Assembly: GCF_001483755.1 (NCBI RefSeq)
Contig: NZ_LQBK01000011.1
Span: forward strand, 1-64,000
Length of the DNA stretch: 64,000 nt
Direction of reading: 5' to 3'
Origin: Kocuria rosea subsp. polaris
GTDB taxonomy: Bacteria > Actinomycetota > Actinomycetes > Actinomycetales > Micrococcaceae
Below the pieces are notes generated by a model, which saw only the letters and a program-made list of their open reading frames with translations, was not told the origin of the DNA and made no database searches. Positions within the stretch are counted from its first letter, which is position 1. Every line of letters starts with the position of its first letter. The translations under genes and the position numbers were made by a program. Positions 54,482-63,616 of this stretch are shown here, piece by piece.

Positions 54482-55735
54482 TCACGGGCGGGTCAGCCGG
54501 GCGGCGGCCTCGAGGACCGTCCACGCCTGCACCTGGGTGGACAGCTCGACCGGCACGCCGGGGCGCTGCGACTCGTCGGCGTGCCGCGCCGGGTCCGGGG
54601 AGAAGATCGCGACCGTCTCGCCGGCGGCCGTGCTGTCCGGCGCGCTGAAGTCGACCGCCGGGTCGAACTCCCGCCGTCCCGCCCACAGGGCGTCGGCGGT
54701 GCCCGTCACCAGCTCCGCCGCGGTGCCGCGGACCGCGGCGGGCAGGCCCGGGTGCAGGGCGGCGTCGGCGAGGTAGCGGGCCAGGATCCCGCTGAACAGG
54801 CCGGCGTCCCCACCCCCGTGGGTGCGCAGGACGGGGTGCCCGTCCAGCTCCCGGCCGTACTCCGCCGCGGCGCCCGCCACCACGTCGGCGGCCGCGCCCA
54901 GCAGGTCCGCCCGGTCCGGCCCGGCCGTGCCCGGGGCGTCCGCGAGCTCGAGCAGCGCGCCGAGCACGGGCCCGGAGTTGTAGCTGAACAGTCTCTCGTC
55001 CAGGCGGGTCACCTCCGCCCCGGATCCGGCGGCGACCAGGCGCAGGCCGTCGTGGAAGACCTTCCGCTCGGGGTTCCACAGGGTGCCCCGCAGCCAGCCG
55101 AGCACCGCACGGGCCTCCTCCGTGCGGTGCGTGCGCACGAAGGCCAGGGCCGTGGGCGCGGAGGACGCCGTGTTCTTGACGTCGTGGCGGGTGTTCCAGA
55201 AGACCCCGCCGCCGAGGTCCCCGGTGTGGCCCTGCTCCAGCCTGGCGAGCAGGGCGCTGCCGGCGTCGAGGCACGCCACGTCCGGCCGGCCGGTCAGGGC
55301 GCGGTCCAGTCCGGCGAGGCGGCCCACGGCCAGCAGCAGCCACGCCATGTCGTCGTAGTAGGAGTTGTGGGTCACCCGGCCGCCGCTGCGCAGGGTGATG
55401 CCCCGCAGCAGCCGGTGCCCCTCCCGGCGGAACCTCCCCGCCCGCGCGGGCTCGTCCAGGTGCCGGAGCCCGGCGTCCACCAGCGCGTCGAGCAGGTGCG
55501 CCTGCCACCAGTAGTGCCACGGGGCCTTCAGGGACGTGGGACGCGGGTGCGCCGGGGCGCCGAGCAGCGTGCCGGGCACCCCCAGCGCCCGCCCGCCGAA
55601 CAGCTCCCGGACCGAGTGCGCCGCCCGGTCCGCCTGCTCGGACCGCTCCGCGGCCGTGGCGGCAGGTCCGGCGGCGCCGGTGGGCTCGGTGGTCTCGGTG
55701 CGGTGCGCGGCGCTCGCGCCGGTCGTCGTGGGCAT
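54482..55735 (-). CDS. Glycoside hydrolase family 76-like protein
   Basis: A 417-residue alpha6/alpha6-barrel protein resembling GH76 endo-alpha-1,6-mannanases. The Asp pair SYYDDMAWLLLA (near 125) matches the GH76 catalytic DD, and FWNTRHDVKNTASSAP and LFSYNSGPVLGALLEL also fit the family. Unlike most GH76 enzymes it has no signal peptide, so it may be cytoplasmic. AGGAG precedes the ATG. The actinobacterial substrate could be mannan-like glycans of lipomannan (inference). Confidence 0.82.
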   Translation of the reverse strand: MPTTTGASAAHRTETTEPTGAAGPAATAAERSEQADRAAHSVRELFGGRALGVPGTLLGAPAHPRPTSLKAPWHYWWQAHLLDALVDAGLRHLDEPARAGRFRREGHRLLRGITLRSGGRVTHNSYYDDMAWLLLAVGRLAGLDRALTGRPDVACLDAGSALLARLEQGHTGDLGGGVFWNTRHDVKNTASSAPTALAFVRTHRTEEARAVLGWLRGTLWNPERKVFHDGLRLVAAGSGAEVTRLDERLFSYNSGPVLGALLELADAPGTAGPDRADLLGAAADVVAGAAAEYGRELDGHPVLRTHGGGDAGLFSGILARYLADAALHPGLPAAVRGTAAELVTGTADALWAGRREFDPAVDFSAPDSTAAGETVAIFSPDPARHADESQRPGVPVELSTQVQAWTVLEAAARLTRP

Positions 55736-55777
55736 GGGGGCTCCTGTGTCGGCGGGGGAGAAGTGCTGCGACCGAGC

Positions 55778-57031
55778 CTAGGCGCTCGCCGGGGGCGGCG
55801 GGACGCCCCGGTCCCGGGCCCGGCCGAGGAAGAGCCGCCGGTGCAGGGTCTCGGCCGGTCCGGGCCGGCCCTGCCGCTCCAGCACGGCCGCACCGAGCAG
55901 CGTGGCCAGCCACACGGCGGAGCCGAGCAGCAGCGCGGCGGTGGGCGTCAGGGAACGGCCAAGGCCCAGCGCGAACGGGGGCAGCAGCACGGTGAACAGC
56001 ACGGACTGCGCGAGGTAGCCGCTCATCGACCGGCGGCCCAGGGCCTGCAGCGACCACAGCGCGGGGTGCTCCCGCGCCCTGAGGGGTCCCGCCGCGGCGC
56101 CGGGGGCGCCGCGCAGCACCCGGTCGCAGACCAGCGCCACCACGAGCGCGTAGCCGATCCCCTGGGCGGCCCCTGTCACCGCGTCCGCCCCGGTGAGCAC
56201 GGACCCCGCGACGGCAGAGGGCTCGAGCCGGTCCGTGGTCAGGAGCCCGGTGCCGGCGCCCGTGAGCAGCCCGAGGCCGATGCCGGCCAGTGCGGCGGCG
56301 AGCAGCCGGCCGCGGCGGGGACCGGGCTCCTCGAGCACCCGGTACCGGCTCAGGGCCAGCCCGAGCAGCAGCATGGGCAGCAGTCCCAGCAGCTGGAGCG
56401 GGGCGAAGGACACCACCCCGAGTCCTTCGGCGAGCCCGAGCGCCAGCCGCTCCGGGACGGAGTCCGCCACCAGGCTGGGGAACGGCGGCGCGCCCGGCGA
56501 CCGCACGGCCCAGCTCGCCGCGCCGTAGAGGACCATGAGGACCGAGCCGAGGGCCGCGAGGACCACGAGGGTGAGCGTGCTCTCGGCGATCAGCACGGCC
56601 AGGAAGAGCCCCCCGAACGCGTAGGCGGTGATGATGTCCCCGGGGAAGAGCAGGCAAGCGTGCAGGGCCCCGAAGAGCAGCAGCCACCCGTAGCGGCGCA
56701 GCAGCAGCCGGCGCGCCAGGGGCAGGGGCGTGCCGCGGGCCGCCTCCCGCGCGGTGATCTGGCCCACACCGTAGCCCACCAGGAACGAGAACAGGGGGAA
56801 GCCGCGGCCGTCCACCAGCATCGACATGGCCATGTTGACGACGTCGTCCGCCGTCCACCCCGCGGTGCCGGCGCCGGTCCCCAGGGTCCGGTCCCGGGGG
56901 CCGTCGGTGGGCCCGGCCGCCCAGATCCACACGGTGATGTTGGCGACCGCGATGACCCAGAGCATGAGCCCCCGGGCCACGTCCGGGGCCGGGACGCGCC
57001 CGGCCGCCCGGGGGGCGCGCGGAGCGCTCAC
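55778..57031 (-). CDS. DUF418 family membrane protein
   Basis: A 417-residue multi-helix membrane protein. The N-terminal part has the RGLMLWVIAVANI segment and RGFPLFSFLVGYGVGQI near 80-96. The C-terminal DUF418 domain has LQALGRRSMSGYLAQSVLF near 335. The family is found across Actinobacteria and Bacillus and is sometimes labelled a transporter without proof. Its GTG overlaps the stop of the pseudouridine synthase gene as GTGA (57028-57031). Confidence 0.85.
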   Translation of the reverse strand: MSAPRAPRAAGRVPAPDVARGLMLWVIAVANITVWIWAAGPTDGPRDRTLGTGAGTAGWTADDVVNMAMSMLVDGRGFPLFSFLVGYGVGQITAREAARGTPLPLARRLLLRRYGWLLLFGALHACLLFPGDIITAYAFGGLFLAVLIAESTLTLVVLAALGSVLMVLYGAASWAVRSPGAPPFPSLVADSVPERLALGLAEGLGVVSFAPLQLLGLLPMLLLGLALSRYRVLEEPGPRRGRLLAAALAGIGLGLLTGAGTGLLTTDRLEPSAVAGSVLTGADAVTGAAQGIGYALVVALVCDRVLRGAPGAAAGPLRAREHPALWSLQALGRRSMSGYLAQSVLFTVLLPPFALGLGRSLTPTAALLLGSAVWLATLLGAAVLERQGRPGPAETLHRRLFLGRARDRGVPPPPASA

Positions 57032-57969
57032 GCGGCGTCGCCGGTCATGAGGGCGCGCCGGCTCTCGAGCACGAGCGGCACGCCGGTCACGGGGTGGACG
57101 AGGGCGATCCGCCGGGCCAGCAGCTGCAGCGGGCGGTCCGGGTCCTCCGCGCCGGCCGGCCGCACCTCCGGGTACAGGGGGTCGTGCCGGACGGGCACGC
57201 CCAGCCCGGCCAGGTGCACCCGGATCTGGTGGGTGCGCCCGGTCTCGGGCCGGACGGCGTAGCGGGCCCACGTCCCCTCCGCGTCCGTGAACGGCGGCCC
57301 GGCCGCCTCGAGCACGGTGCGCGCATTGACGGGACCGGGGACCTCCCGCGCCTGCAGGGACGTGCGGTCCTTGACGATGCGGGACTCGACGAGGCAGGGC
57401 AGGTCCAGGCCGGGCCGGTGCTCGGCCACGGCCTCGTACTCCTTGCCCACCGCCCGCGACTGGAAGAGGCTCTGGAACCGGCCGCGGGTGGCGGGGTCCC
57501 GCGAGAGCAGCAGGACCCCGGCGGTGCCGCGGTCGAGCCGGTGCAGCGGGGAGAGCCGGTCCTCGCCGCGGGAGCGGCGCAGCTTCACGAGCGCGCTCTG
57601 CGCCACGAACCCGCCGCGCGGTGTGGTGGGCAGCCCGTGCGGCTTGTCGACCGCCAGCAGCCACTCGTCCTCGAACAGCACCGGCAGGTCCCCGGGCAGC
57701 TCCGGCTCCTCGGGCAGGGCACGGTGGTACCAGACCGAGGCGCCGGGGCGGAAGGGGGCGCCGGGGGCGAGCGGCCGTCCGGCGTCGTCGACGATCCCGC
57801 CGCAAGCGAAGAGCTCCTCGAGCTCCGGGGCGGACGCGGGGAACCGGTTCAGCAGGTGGTCGCGGACGGTCCCGGGGGCCTCGGCCTCCCCGGCGGGCAG
57901 CCGGACCCGGACGGGGTCCACGCCGTCCCGCAGCGGCAGGGGAGCGGGGGCGGGCCGACGTCGTCGCAT
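57028..57969 (-). CDS. RluA family pseudouridine synthase
   Basis: A 313-residue RNA pseudouridine synthase. The catalytic motif HRLDRGTAGVLLLS has the essential Asp near 153, and PETGRTHQIRVHLAGLG lies near 240. There is a degenerate N-terminal region instead of a clear S4 domain. It modifies rRNA or tRNA uridines; the target cannot be read from the sequence. It is the first gene of a coupled pair with DUF418. Confidence 0.9.
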   Translation of the reverse strand: MRRRRPAPAPLPLRDGVDPVRVRLPAGEAEAPGTVRDHLLNRFPASAPELEELFACGGIVDDAGRPLAPGAPFRPGASVWYHRALPEEPELPGDLPVLFEDEWLLAVDKPHGLPTTPRGGFVAQSALVKLRRSRGEDRLSPLHRLDRGTAGVLLLSRDPATRGRFQSLFQSRAVGKEYEAVAEHRPGLDLPCLVESRIVKDRTSLQAREVPGPVNARTVLEAAGPPFTDAEGTWARYAVRPETGRTHQIRVHLAGLGVPVRHDPLYPEVRPAGAEDPDRPLQLLARRIALVHPVTGVPLVLESRRALMTGDAA

Positions 57970-58089
57970 GGTTCCCGATCGTGCTCCGCCCGCGCCCCGT
58001 TGTCCACTCCGCGGGCCCGCGTTCCGCCGGCCCGTGGTTCCTGCGAGAATGGACGCGCACGTCACCGCCCTCCGACCGGAACGAGGCCC

Positions 58090-58641
58090 ATGGCAGCCGA
58101 AGAGGTCGTCCTCCTGGACGACGAGCACCGTCCCATCGGGACCGCGCCCAAGGCCGGGGTGCACACCACGGACACCCCGCTGCACCTCGCGGTCTCGTGC
58201 TACGTCCTCGACGACGCCGGACGGCTGCTGCTGACCCGCCGGGCGCTCGCCAAGAAGACCTGGCCCGGGGTGTGGACCAACAGCTTCTGCGGCCACCCGG
58301 GCCCGGGCGAGGGGTTCGTCGAGGCCATCGCCCGCCGGGCGGGCCAGGAGCTGGGCTTCGAGGTGACGGGGATGCGGGAGGTGCTGCCCGACTTCCGCTA
58401 CCGGGCGGTGGACGCCTCCGGGATCGTGGAGAACGAGTTCTGCCCCGTCTATGTGGCGCGGGCCACCGGCCGGCCGCGGCCCCTGCCCGCGGAGGTCGCG
58501 GAGGTCGCCTGGATCGCCCCGGAGGAGCTGTTCGCCGCCGCGGCGGCCGCGCCGTTCCTGCTCAGCCCCTGGCTGCTCGAGCAGGTCGCGGACGACCGGC
58601 TGCGCGGGGCGCTCACGGAGCGGGCTCCCGCCCGCCCGTAG
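58090..58641 (+). CDS. idi: Isopentenyl-diphosphate delta-isomerase type I
   Basis: A 183-residue NUDIX-fold isomerase that interconverts IPP and DMAPP for isoprenoids (carotenoids, menaquinone). The catalytic Cys67 lies in NSFCGHP and Glu116 in ENEFCP, matching the E. coli numbering. Metal His residues lie in GVHTTDTPLH. The ATG is close behind GAGG. No other isoprenoid genes are adjacent. Confidence 0.95.
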   Translation: MAAEEVVLLDDEHRPIGTAPKAGVHTTDTPLHLAVSCYVLDDAGRLLLTRRALAKKTWPGVWTNSFCGHPGPGEGFVEAIARRAGQELGFEVTGMREVLPDFRYRAVDASGIVENEFCPVYVARATGRPRPLPAEVAEVAWIAPEELFAAAAAAPFLLSPWLLEQVADDRLRGALTERAPARP

Positions 58642-58664
58642 CGGCCCGCCCCGCGGCCGCCGGC

Positions 58665-59573
58665 TCACTCCATCCGCCCGGCCAGGTCGGCGGCCACCGT
58701 CTCGAGGGCGGCCCGCAGCGCGAGGATCGCCGGGCGGTGCGCGCTCGAGCCGCGGATCGAGGTGAACACCGTCCGCCGCGGCCCGGTCGGCAGGTCGACC
58801 AGCCGGCAGGGCGAGTCCCCGCCCGCCCACATGAGGTCCGGCATGAGCGCCACGGCGTTGCCGGACTCCACGAGCCGGGTCTGCGCCTGCAGGTCCGCCG
58901 TCGAGAACCGGACGTCGGGCTCGAAGCCCGCCCGCCGGCACAGCTGCTCGCCCCAGTGCCGGGAGGCGGCGCCGCGCGGCTCCATGACCCACGGCAGCTC
59001 GCGGGCCTCCCGCAGGGACGTGACGGACGCGTGCTCGGGGCCGGGCGGAACGGCCAGGCGGATGGCGTCCGTGATCAGCCGCCGCCGGTCCAGGTCGGGG
59101 TGGTGGGCGGCGGCGTGGCTCGGGTACTGCTCGGCCACGACCACGTCGAACTCCCGGGCCCACGTCTCGTAGAGCGCCCGCTCCGGCTCCGCCTGCACCA
59201 TCTCGACCCGCACCTCCGGGTGCTCGCGGCGCATGGCGCCCAGCACCTCGGGGAGCAGGGCCAGGGCCGCGGACTGGAACACGGCGACCCGCACGGTGCC
59301 GGTGACCGTGCTCAGCGACGCCGCCAGGTCCGACTCGGTGCGCTCCAGGACGTCGAGCAGCTCGGTGGTGCGCGCCACCAGGATCTCCGCCTGCGGGGTG
59401 AGCTGGACCCGCCGGCCGGCCTTGGACAGCAGCGCCACCCCGGCTTCCTTCTCCAGCGCGGAGAGCTGCTGGGAGACCGCTGAGGGGCTGAAGTTCAGGG
59501 CCGTGGCGACCTCCGCGAGGGTGCCCCGCAGCGCGAGTTCCCGGAGCAGCCGCAGCTTGCGCACGTCCAGCAC
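58665..59573 (-). CDS. LysR family regulator divergent from putA
   Basis: A 302-residue LysR-type regulator. The HTH (about 2-60) contains LAEVATALNFSPSAVSQQLSALEKEAGVALL. The effector domain (about 92-290) follows. The GTG start follows GGAGG. It is transcribed divergently from putA across 128 nt containing a TGAATG-N11-CATTCA dyad, so it most likely controls putA with proline or a metabolite as effector (inference). Confidence 0.9.
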   Translation of the reverse strand: MLDVRKLRLLRELALRGTLAEVATALNFSPSAVSQQLSALEKEAGVALLSKAGRRVQLTPQAEILVARTTELLDVLERTESDLAASLSTVTGTVRVAVFQSAALALLPEVLGAMRREHPEVRVEMVQAEPERALYETWAREFDVVVAEQYPSHAAAHHPDLDRRRLITDAIRLAVPPGPEHASVTSLREARELPWVMEPRGAASRHWGEQLCRRAGFEPDVRFSTADLQAQTRLVESGNAVALMPDLMWAGGDSPCRLVDLPTGPRRTVFTSIRGSSAHRPAILALRAALETVAADLAGRME

Positions 59574-59604
59574 GGCGCCACCTCCAAAGGGTCAGTTCCG
59601 CTGA

Positions 59605-59627
59605 TGAATGATCTGCGGAAACATTCA
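59605..59627. promoter_or_regulatory. Candidate LysR operator between putA and its regulator
   Basis: TGAATG (59605-59610) and CATTCA (59622-59627) form a perfect 6-bp dyad with an 11-nt spacer, the usual size of a LysR binding site. The surrounding stretch is AT-rich for this genome. Confidence 0.5.
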
Positions 59628-59701
59628 CTTTATCCGAATCGTCCGGGGCCGCATAGTGGAGACATCGCAGTGCTTTCGGCCCAACCCAGGGAGTACCACC
59701 C

Positions 59702-62700
59702 ATGACCACGATCCCCGTCCCCGCGACCGCGCCCACCCCCGCGGATCCGTCGACAGGTCGCACCCTTCCCCACGCCGCCGTTCCCGGGTCGCTCCCCGAG
59801 CAGGCCGTGGCCACGGTGCGCCGCTGGCTCACCGAGGCCGAGGAGTTCCCCAAGGACGCCTCGGGCGAGCAGCTGGCCGGGGTGCTCAAGGATCCCAGCG
59901 GTCTGGACTTCACGGTCGGGTTCGTCGACGGCGTCATCCGTCCCGAGGACGTCCGGGTGGCCGCCCGCAACCTGGCCCGGCTGGCGCCGAAGGTCCCCGC
60001 CTTCCTGCCCTGGCACCTGCGCACCGCGGTGCGCGCGGGCGGGGCCCTGGCCCCGGTCGCCCCGCAGGTCGTGATCCCGGCGGCCCGCAGGGCGCTGCGC
60101 GAGATGGTCGGGCACCTCATCGTGGACGCCAGCGAGGCGAAGCTCGGGAAGTCGATCGCGAAGATCCGCAAGGACGACGTCCGGCTCAACGTCAACCTCC
60201 TGGGCGAGGCCGTGCTCGGGGACCGCGAGGCCGCCCGCCGGCTCCAGGGCACCCACGACCTGCTGGCCCGCCCCGACGTCGACTACGTCTCCATCAAGGT
60301 CTCCTCCACCGTCGCCCCGCACTCCGCCTGGGCCTTCGACGAGGCCGTCGCCGAGGTCGTCGAGAAGCTGACCCCGCTGTACGCGCAGGCCGCCTTCTTC
60401 ACCACGCCGAAGTTCATCAACCTGGACATGGAGGAGTACAAGGACCTCGACATGACCCTGGAGGTCTTCACGCGGATCCTCGACCAGCCCCGGTTCCGGG
60501 AGCTCGAGGCCGGCATCGTGCTGCAGACCTACCTGCCCGACTCCCTCGCGGCGATGATCCGCCTGCAGGAGTGGGCCCGGGCGCGCCGCGCCGCCGGCGG
60601 CGCCCCCGTGAAGGTGCGCGTGGTCAAGGGCGCGAACCTGCCGATGGAGCAGGTCGAGGCCTCCTTGCACGACTGGCCCCTGGCGACCTGGGGCACCAAG
60701 CAGGACTCGGACACCCACTACAAGCGGGTCCTCAACTACGCCCTGCAGCCCGAGCACGCGGACGCCGTGCGCATCGGGGTGGCCGGGCACAACCTCTTCG
60801 ACATCGCCTTCGCGTGGTTGCTGGCCGCCGAGCGCGGCGTGTCCGGGGCCGTCGACTTCGAGATGCTGCTGGGCATGGCGACCGGCCAGGCCGAGGCCGT
60901 CAAGCGCGACGTCGGCTCCCTGCTGCTCTACACCCCCGTGGTGCACCCGGCCGAGTTCGACGTGGCCATCGCCTACCTGATCCGCCGCCTGGAGGAGGGG
61001 GCGTCCCGGGAGAACTTCATGTCCGCGGTCTTCGAGCTGGCCGAGGACGAGGAGCTCTTCGAGCGCGAGAAGCAGCGCTTCCTCGCCTCCCTGGCCGGGC
61101 TCGACGACACCGTGCCCGCCCCCCACCGGGTCCAGGACCGCAGCCTGCCGGAGGCGCCCGCCCCGACCGACGCGTTCGCCAACACGCCGGACACCGACCC
61201 CGCCGTGGCCGCCAACCGGGACTGGGGCCGGGCGATCCTCGACCGCGTCCCGGGCTCCCGGGCCGGCACGGACACCGTCACGGCCGCGGCGCTGCGCACG
61301 GAGGAGCAGCTCGACCGCGTCATCGACGCGGCCCTCGAGGCCGGCCGCGGCTGGGCCGCGCTGACCGGCGCCCAGCGCGCCGAGGTGCTCCACCGGGCCG
61401 GCGAGGCCCTGGCCTCCCGCCGCGCCGAGCTGCTCGAGGTCGCGGCCGCGGAGGCCGGCAAGACCCTCGACCAGGCCGACCCGGAGATCAGCGAGGCCAT
61501 CGACTTCGCCCACTACTACGCCGAGCGCGCCCGGGAGCTGGACGAGGTCGACGGCGCGTCCTTCGTCCCCTCCCGGCTCACCGTGGTGACCCCGCCGTGG
61601 AACTTCCCGGTGGCCATCCCGGCCGGGTCCGCGCTGGCCGCCCTCGCGGCCGGCTCCCCGGTCGTGTTCAAGCCGGCTGGCCCGACCAAGCGCTGCGGCG
61701 CCGTGGTGGCCGAGGCCGTCTGGGAGGCCCTGGACGCCTCCGGGGTGTCCCGCGACGTGCTCGCCCTCGTGGACCTGGAGGAGCGTGCCCTCGGCCGCCA
61801 GCTGATCTCCCACCCCTCGGTGGACCGGCTGATCCTCACCGGCGCCTACGAGACGGCCGAGCTCTTCCGCTCGTTCCGCAGCGACCTGCCCCTGCTGGCG
61901 GAGACCTCGGGGAAGAACGCCCTGATCGTGGCTCCCAGCGCGGACTTCGACCTCGCCGCCAAGGACGTCGCCTACTCGGCGTTCGGCCACGCGGGCCAGA
62001 AGTGCTCGGCCGCGTCCCTGGTCATCCTCGTCGGCTCCGTGGCGCAGTCCCGCCGCTTCCGCAACCAGCTCGTGGACGCGGTGACCTCCCTGACCGTCGA
62101 CCACCCCATCAACCCCGCCGCGCAGATGGGCCCGCTCACCGAGCCCGCCGAGGGCAAGCTGCTCCAGGCCCTGACCACCCTGGAGGAGGGCCAGTCCTGG
62201 CTGATCGAGCCGCAGCAGCTCGACGGGACCGGCCGGCTGTGGAGCCCGGGCGTGCGCACGGGCGTGCAGCGCGGCTCCGAGTTCCACCAGGTCGAGTACT
62301 TCGCCCCGGTGCTCGGCGTGATGACCGCCGAGACCCTGGAGGAGGCCGTGGCCATCCAGAACGAGGTGGAGTACGGGCTCACGGCCGGGCTGCACTCGCT
62401 GGACCCGGAGGACATCGCCTACTGGCTCGAGCACGTCCAGGCCGGCAACCTCTACGTCAACCGCCACATCACCGGGGCCATCGTCCAGCGCCAGCCCTTC
62501 GGCGGCTGGAAGAAGTCGGCGGTCGGTCCCGGCACCAAGGCCGGCGGTCCCAGCTACCTCATGGGCCTGGGCGAGTGGGAGCCGGCACCGCTGCGCGGGG
62601 ACGGGCTGCCCGTGGCCGACGCGGCCGTCGTCGAGCTGCTGCAGGCCGCGCAGTCGGGGACGGCGGAGCTCGTGCCGGCCGAGGCGGAGAGCCTCGAGCA

Positions 62701-63208
62701 GGCGCTGCGCAGCGACGAGGCCGCCTGGGCCGAGGAGTTCGGCGTGGCCAAGGACGTCACCGGCCTCTACGCCGAGCGCAACGTCTTCCGCTACCTGCCC
62801 CTGCCCGTGACGGTGCGCCTGTCCGAGGGCGAGCCGCTGGCCGACCTGCTGCGCGTCGTCGCCGCCGGGCTGCGGGCGGGCTCCGCCCTGACCGTCTCCT
62901 CGGCGCGCGAGCTGCCCGCCCCGGTGCGCGCCGTGCTCACCGACCGCGGCGTGCCCGTGCAGGTGGAGGACGACGCCGCGTGGCTGGCCGGCGCCCCGGC
63001 CCTCGGCGGCGGCCGCGTCCGGCTGATCGGCGGGGACCGTGCGGCGTTCATCGCCGCGACGGGCTCGCGCCCGGACCTCGCCGTCTACGCCCACCCCGTG
63101 ACCGGGGCCGGCCGGGTCGAGATGCTGCCGTTCCTGCACGAGCAGGCGGTCAGCATCACCGCCCACCGCTTCGGCACGCCCCACCGGCTCACGGACGAGC
63201 TGATCTAG
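59702..63208 (+). CDS. putA: Bifunctional proline dehydrogenase / glutamate-semialdehyde dehydrogenase
   Basis: A 1168-residue PutA that oxidises proline to glutamate, passing electrons to quinone through FAD and making NADH in the second step. The PRODH barrel (about 50-450) has VRVVKGANLPMEQVE near 303 and HNLFDIAFAW near 363. The ALDH domain (about 490-1000) has the TPPWNFPVAIPAG oxyanion region, Glu in LLAETSGKN (about 734) and catalytic Cys in GHAGQKCSAAS (about 768). A C-terminal domain of about 150 residues follows. There is no N-terminal DNA-binding RHH, so regulation is left to the LysR protein. GGGAGT precedes the ATG. Confidence 0.96.
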   Translation: MTTIPVPATAPTPADPSTGRTLPHAAVPGSLPEQAVATVRRWLTEAEEFPKDASGEQLAGVLKDPSGLDFTVGFVDGVIRPEDVRVAARNLARLAPKVPAFLPWHLRTAVRAGGALAPVAPQVVIPAARRALREMVGHLIVDASEAKLGKSIAKIRKDDVRLNVNLLGEAVLGDREAARRLQGTHDLLARPDVDYVSIKVSSTVAPHSAWAFDEAVAEVVEKLTPLYAQAAFFTTPKFINLDMEEYKDLDMTLEVFTRILDQPRFRELEAGIVLQTYLPDSLAAMIRLQEWARARRAAGGAPVKVRVVKGANLPMEQVEASLHDWPLATWGTKQDSDTHYKRVLNYALQPEHADAVRIGVAGHNLFDIAFAWLLAAERGVSGAVDFEMLLGMATGQAEAVKRDVGSLLLYTPVVHPAEFDVAIAYLIRRLEEGASRENFMSAVFELAEDEELFEREKQRFLASLAGLDDTVPAPHRVQDRSLPEAPAPTDAFANTPDTDPAVAANRDWGRAILDRVPGSRAGTDTVTAAALRTEEQLDRVIDAALEAGRGWAALTGAQRAEVLHRAGEALASRRAELLEVAAAEAGKTLDQADPEISEAIDFAHYYAERARELDEVDGASFVPSRLTVVTPPWNFPVAIPAGSALAALAAGSPVVFKPAGPTKRCGAVVAEAVWEALDASGVSRDVLALVDLEERALGRQLISHPSVDRLILTGAYETAELFRSFRSDLPLLAETSGKNALIVAPSADFDLAAKDVAYSAFGHAGQKCSAASLVILVGSVAQSRRFRNQLVDAVTSLTVDHPINPAAQMGPLTEPAEGKLLQALTTLEEGQSWLIEPQQLDGTGRLWSPGVRTGVQRGSEFHQVEYFAPVLGVMTAETLEEAVAIQNEVEYGLTAGLHSLDPEDIAYWLEHVQAGNLYVNRHITGAIVQRQPFGGWKKSAVGPGTKAGGPSYLMGLGEWEPAPLRGDGLPVADAAVVELLQAAQSGTAELVPAEAESLEQALRSDEAAWAEEFGVAKDVTGLYAERNVFRYLPLPVTVRLSEGEPLADLLRVVAAGLRAGSALTVSSARELPAPVRAVLTDRGVPVQVEDDAAWLAGAPALGGGRVRLIGGDRAAFIAATGSRPDLAVYAHPVTGAGRVEMLPFLHEQAVSITAHRFGTPHRLTDELI

Positions 63209-63211
63209 CGG

Positions 63212-63275
63212 CTCACCCCGCGCAGCGCGACGGCCCCGGACCCTGGTCCGGGGCCGTCGCGCTGCGCGGGGTGAG
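63212..63275 (+). terminator. putA terminator, 29-bp perfect stem
   Basis: 63212-63240 pairs perfectly with 63247-63275 around CCCTGG. It starts 4 nt after the putA stop and is one of the longest hairpins in the window. Confidence 0.88.
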
Positions 63276-63454
63276 GCGGTGGCACCAGGGCATCCCGTGC
63301 CCGAGGGCGGGCTCACCGCGCTGCGGACCGCAGTCGTGCCCCGGTCCCGGGGACGGGAGAGGCGCCGCCCTCGCGGATCAGTGCGAGAGCGGCGCCCACG
63401 GAGCCCGGCCGGCTGTGCTCCGGTGTCCCCCCATGTGCATCGCACATCGGACCC
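63276..63454. other. Non-coding stretch with two small dyads
   Basis: No gene is supported between the putA terminator and the guaD stop (63276-63616). This part contains an interrupted inverted repeat GGCGCCGC...GCGGCGCC at 63361-63396 with inner CTCGC/GCGAG. It also has a compact dyad ATGTGC-ATC-GCACAT at 63433-63447. The remainder shows no recognisable element. Confidence 0.5.
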
Positions 63455-63529
63455 GTGAGCCGCCGGGACTCGTCACCGCAAGGTTACTGACTTGTAGACC
63501 AGTGTTCCGCATTTCGTAAGGCGGCTCAC
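63455..63529. repeat. 75-nt AT-richer segment bounded by 10-bp inverted repeats
   Basis: GTGAGCCGCC (63455-63464) and GGCGGCTCAC (63520-63529) are perfect inverted repeats. They enclose 55 nt that are far less GC-rich than the genome and contain ACTG...CAGT and two CCGCAwwk-type words. It resembles neither a normal tRNA nor a terminator. It may be a structured RNA, an attachment site or a small mobile-element remnant. Confidence 0.6.
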
Positions 63530-63616
63530 AACCCGGGTGGGCGCCGCCTCCACGTGCGGGGACGCCCTCCGGCGACCGGGGGTGCTGCTGTCGCGCCGGG
63601 GCGCGCGGAACGGGGC

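Noticed and set aside
63455-63529. Possible tRNA gene
   Set aside because: The outer stem is 10 bp instead of 7, there is no D-arm or T-loop consensus, and no sensible anticodon arm of 5 bp can be drawn.
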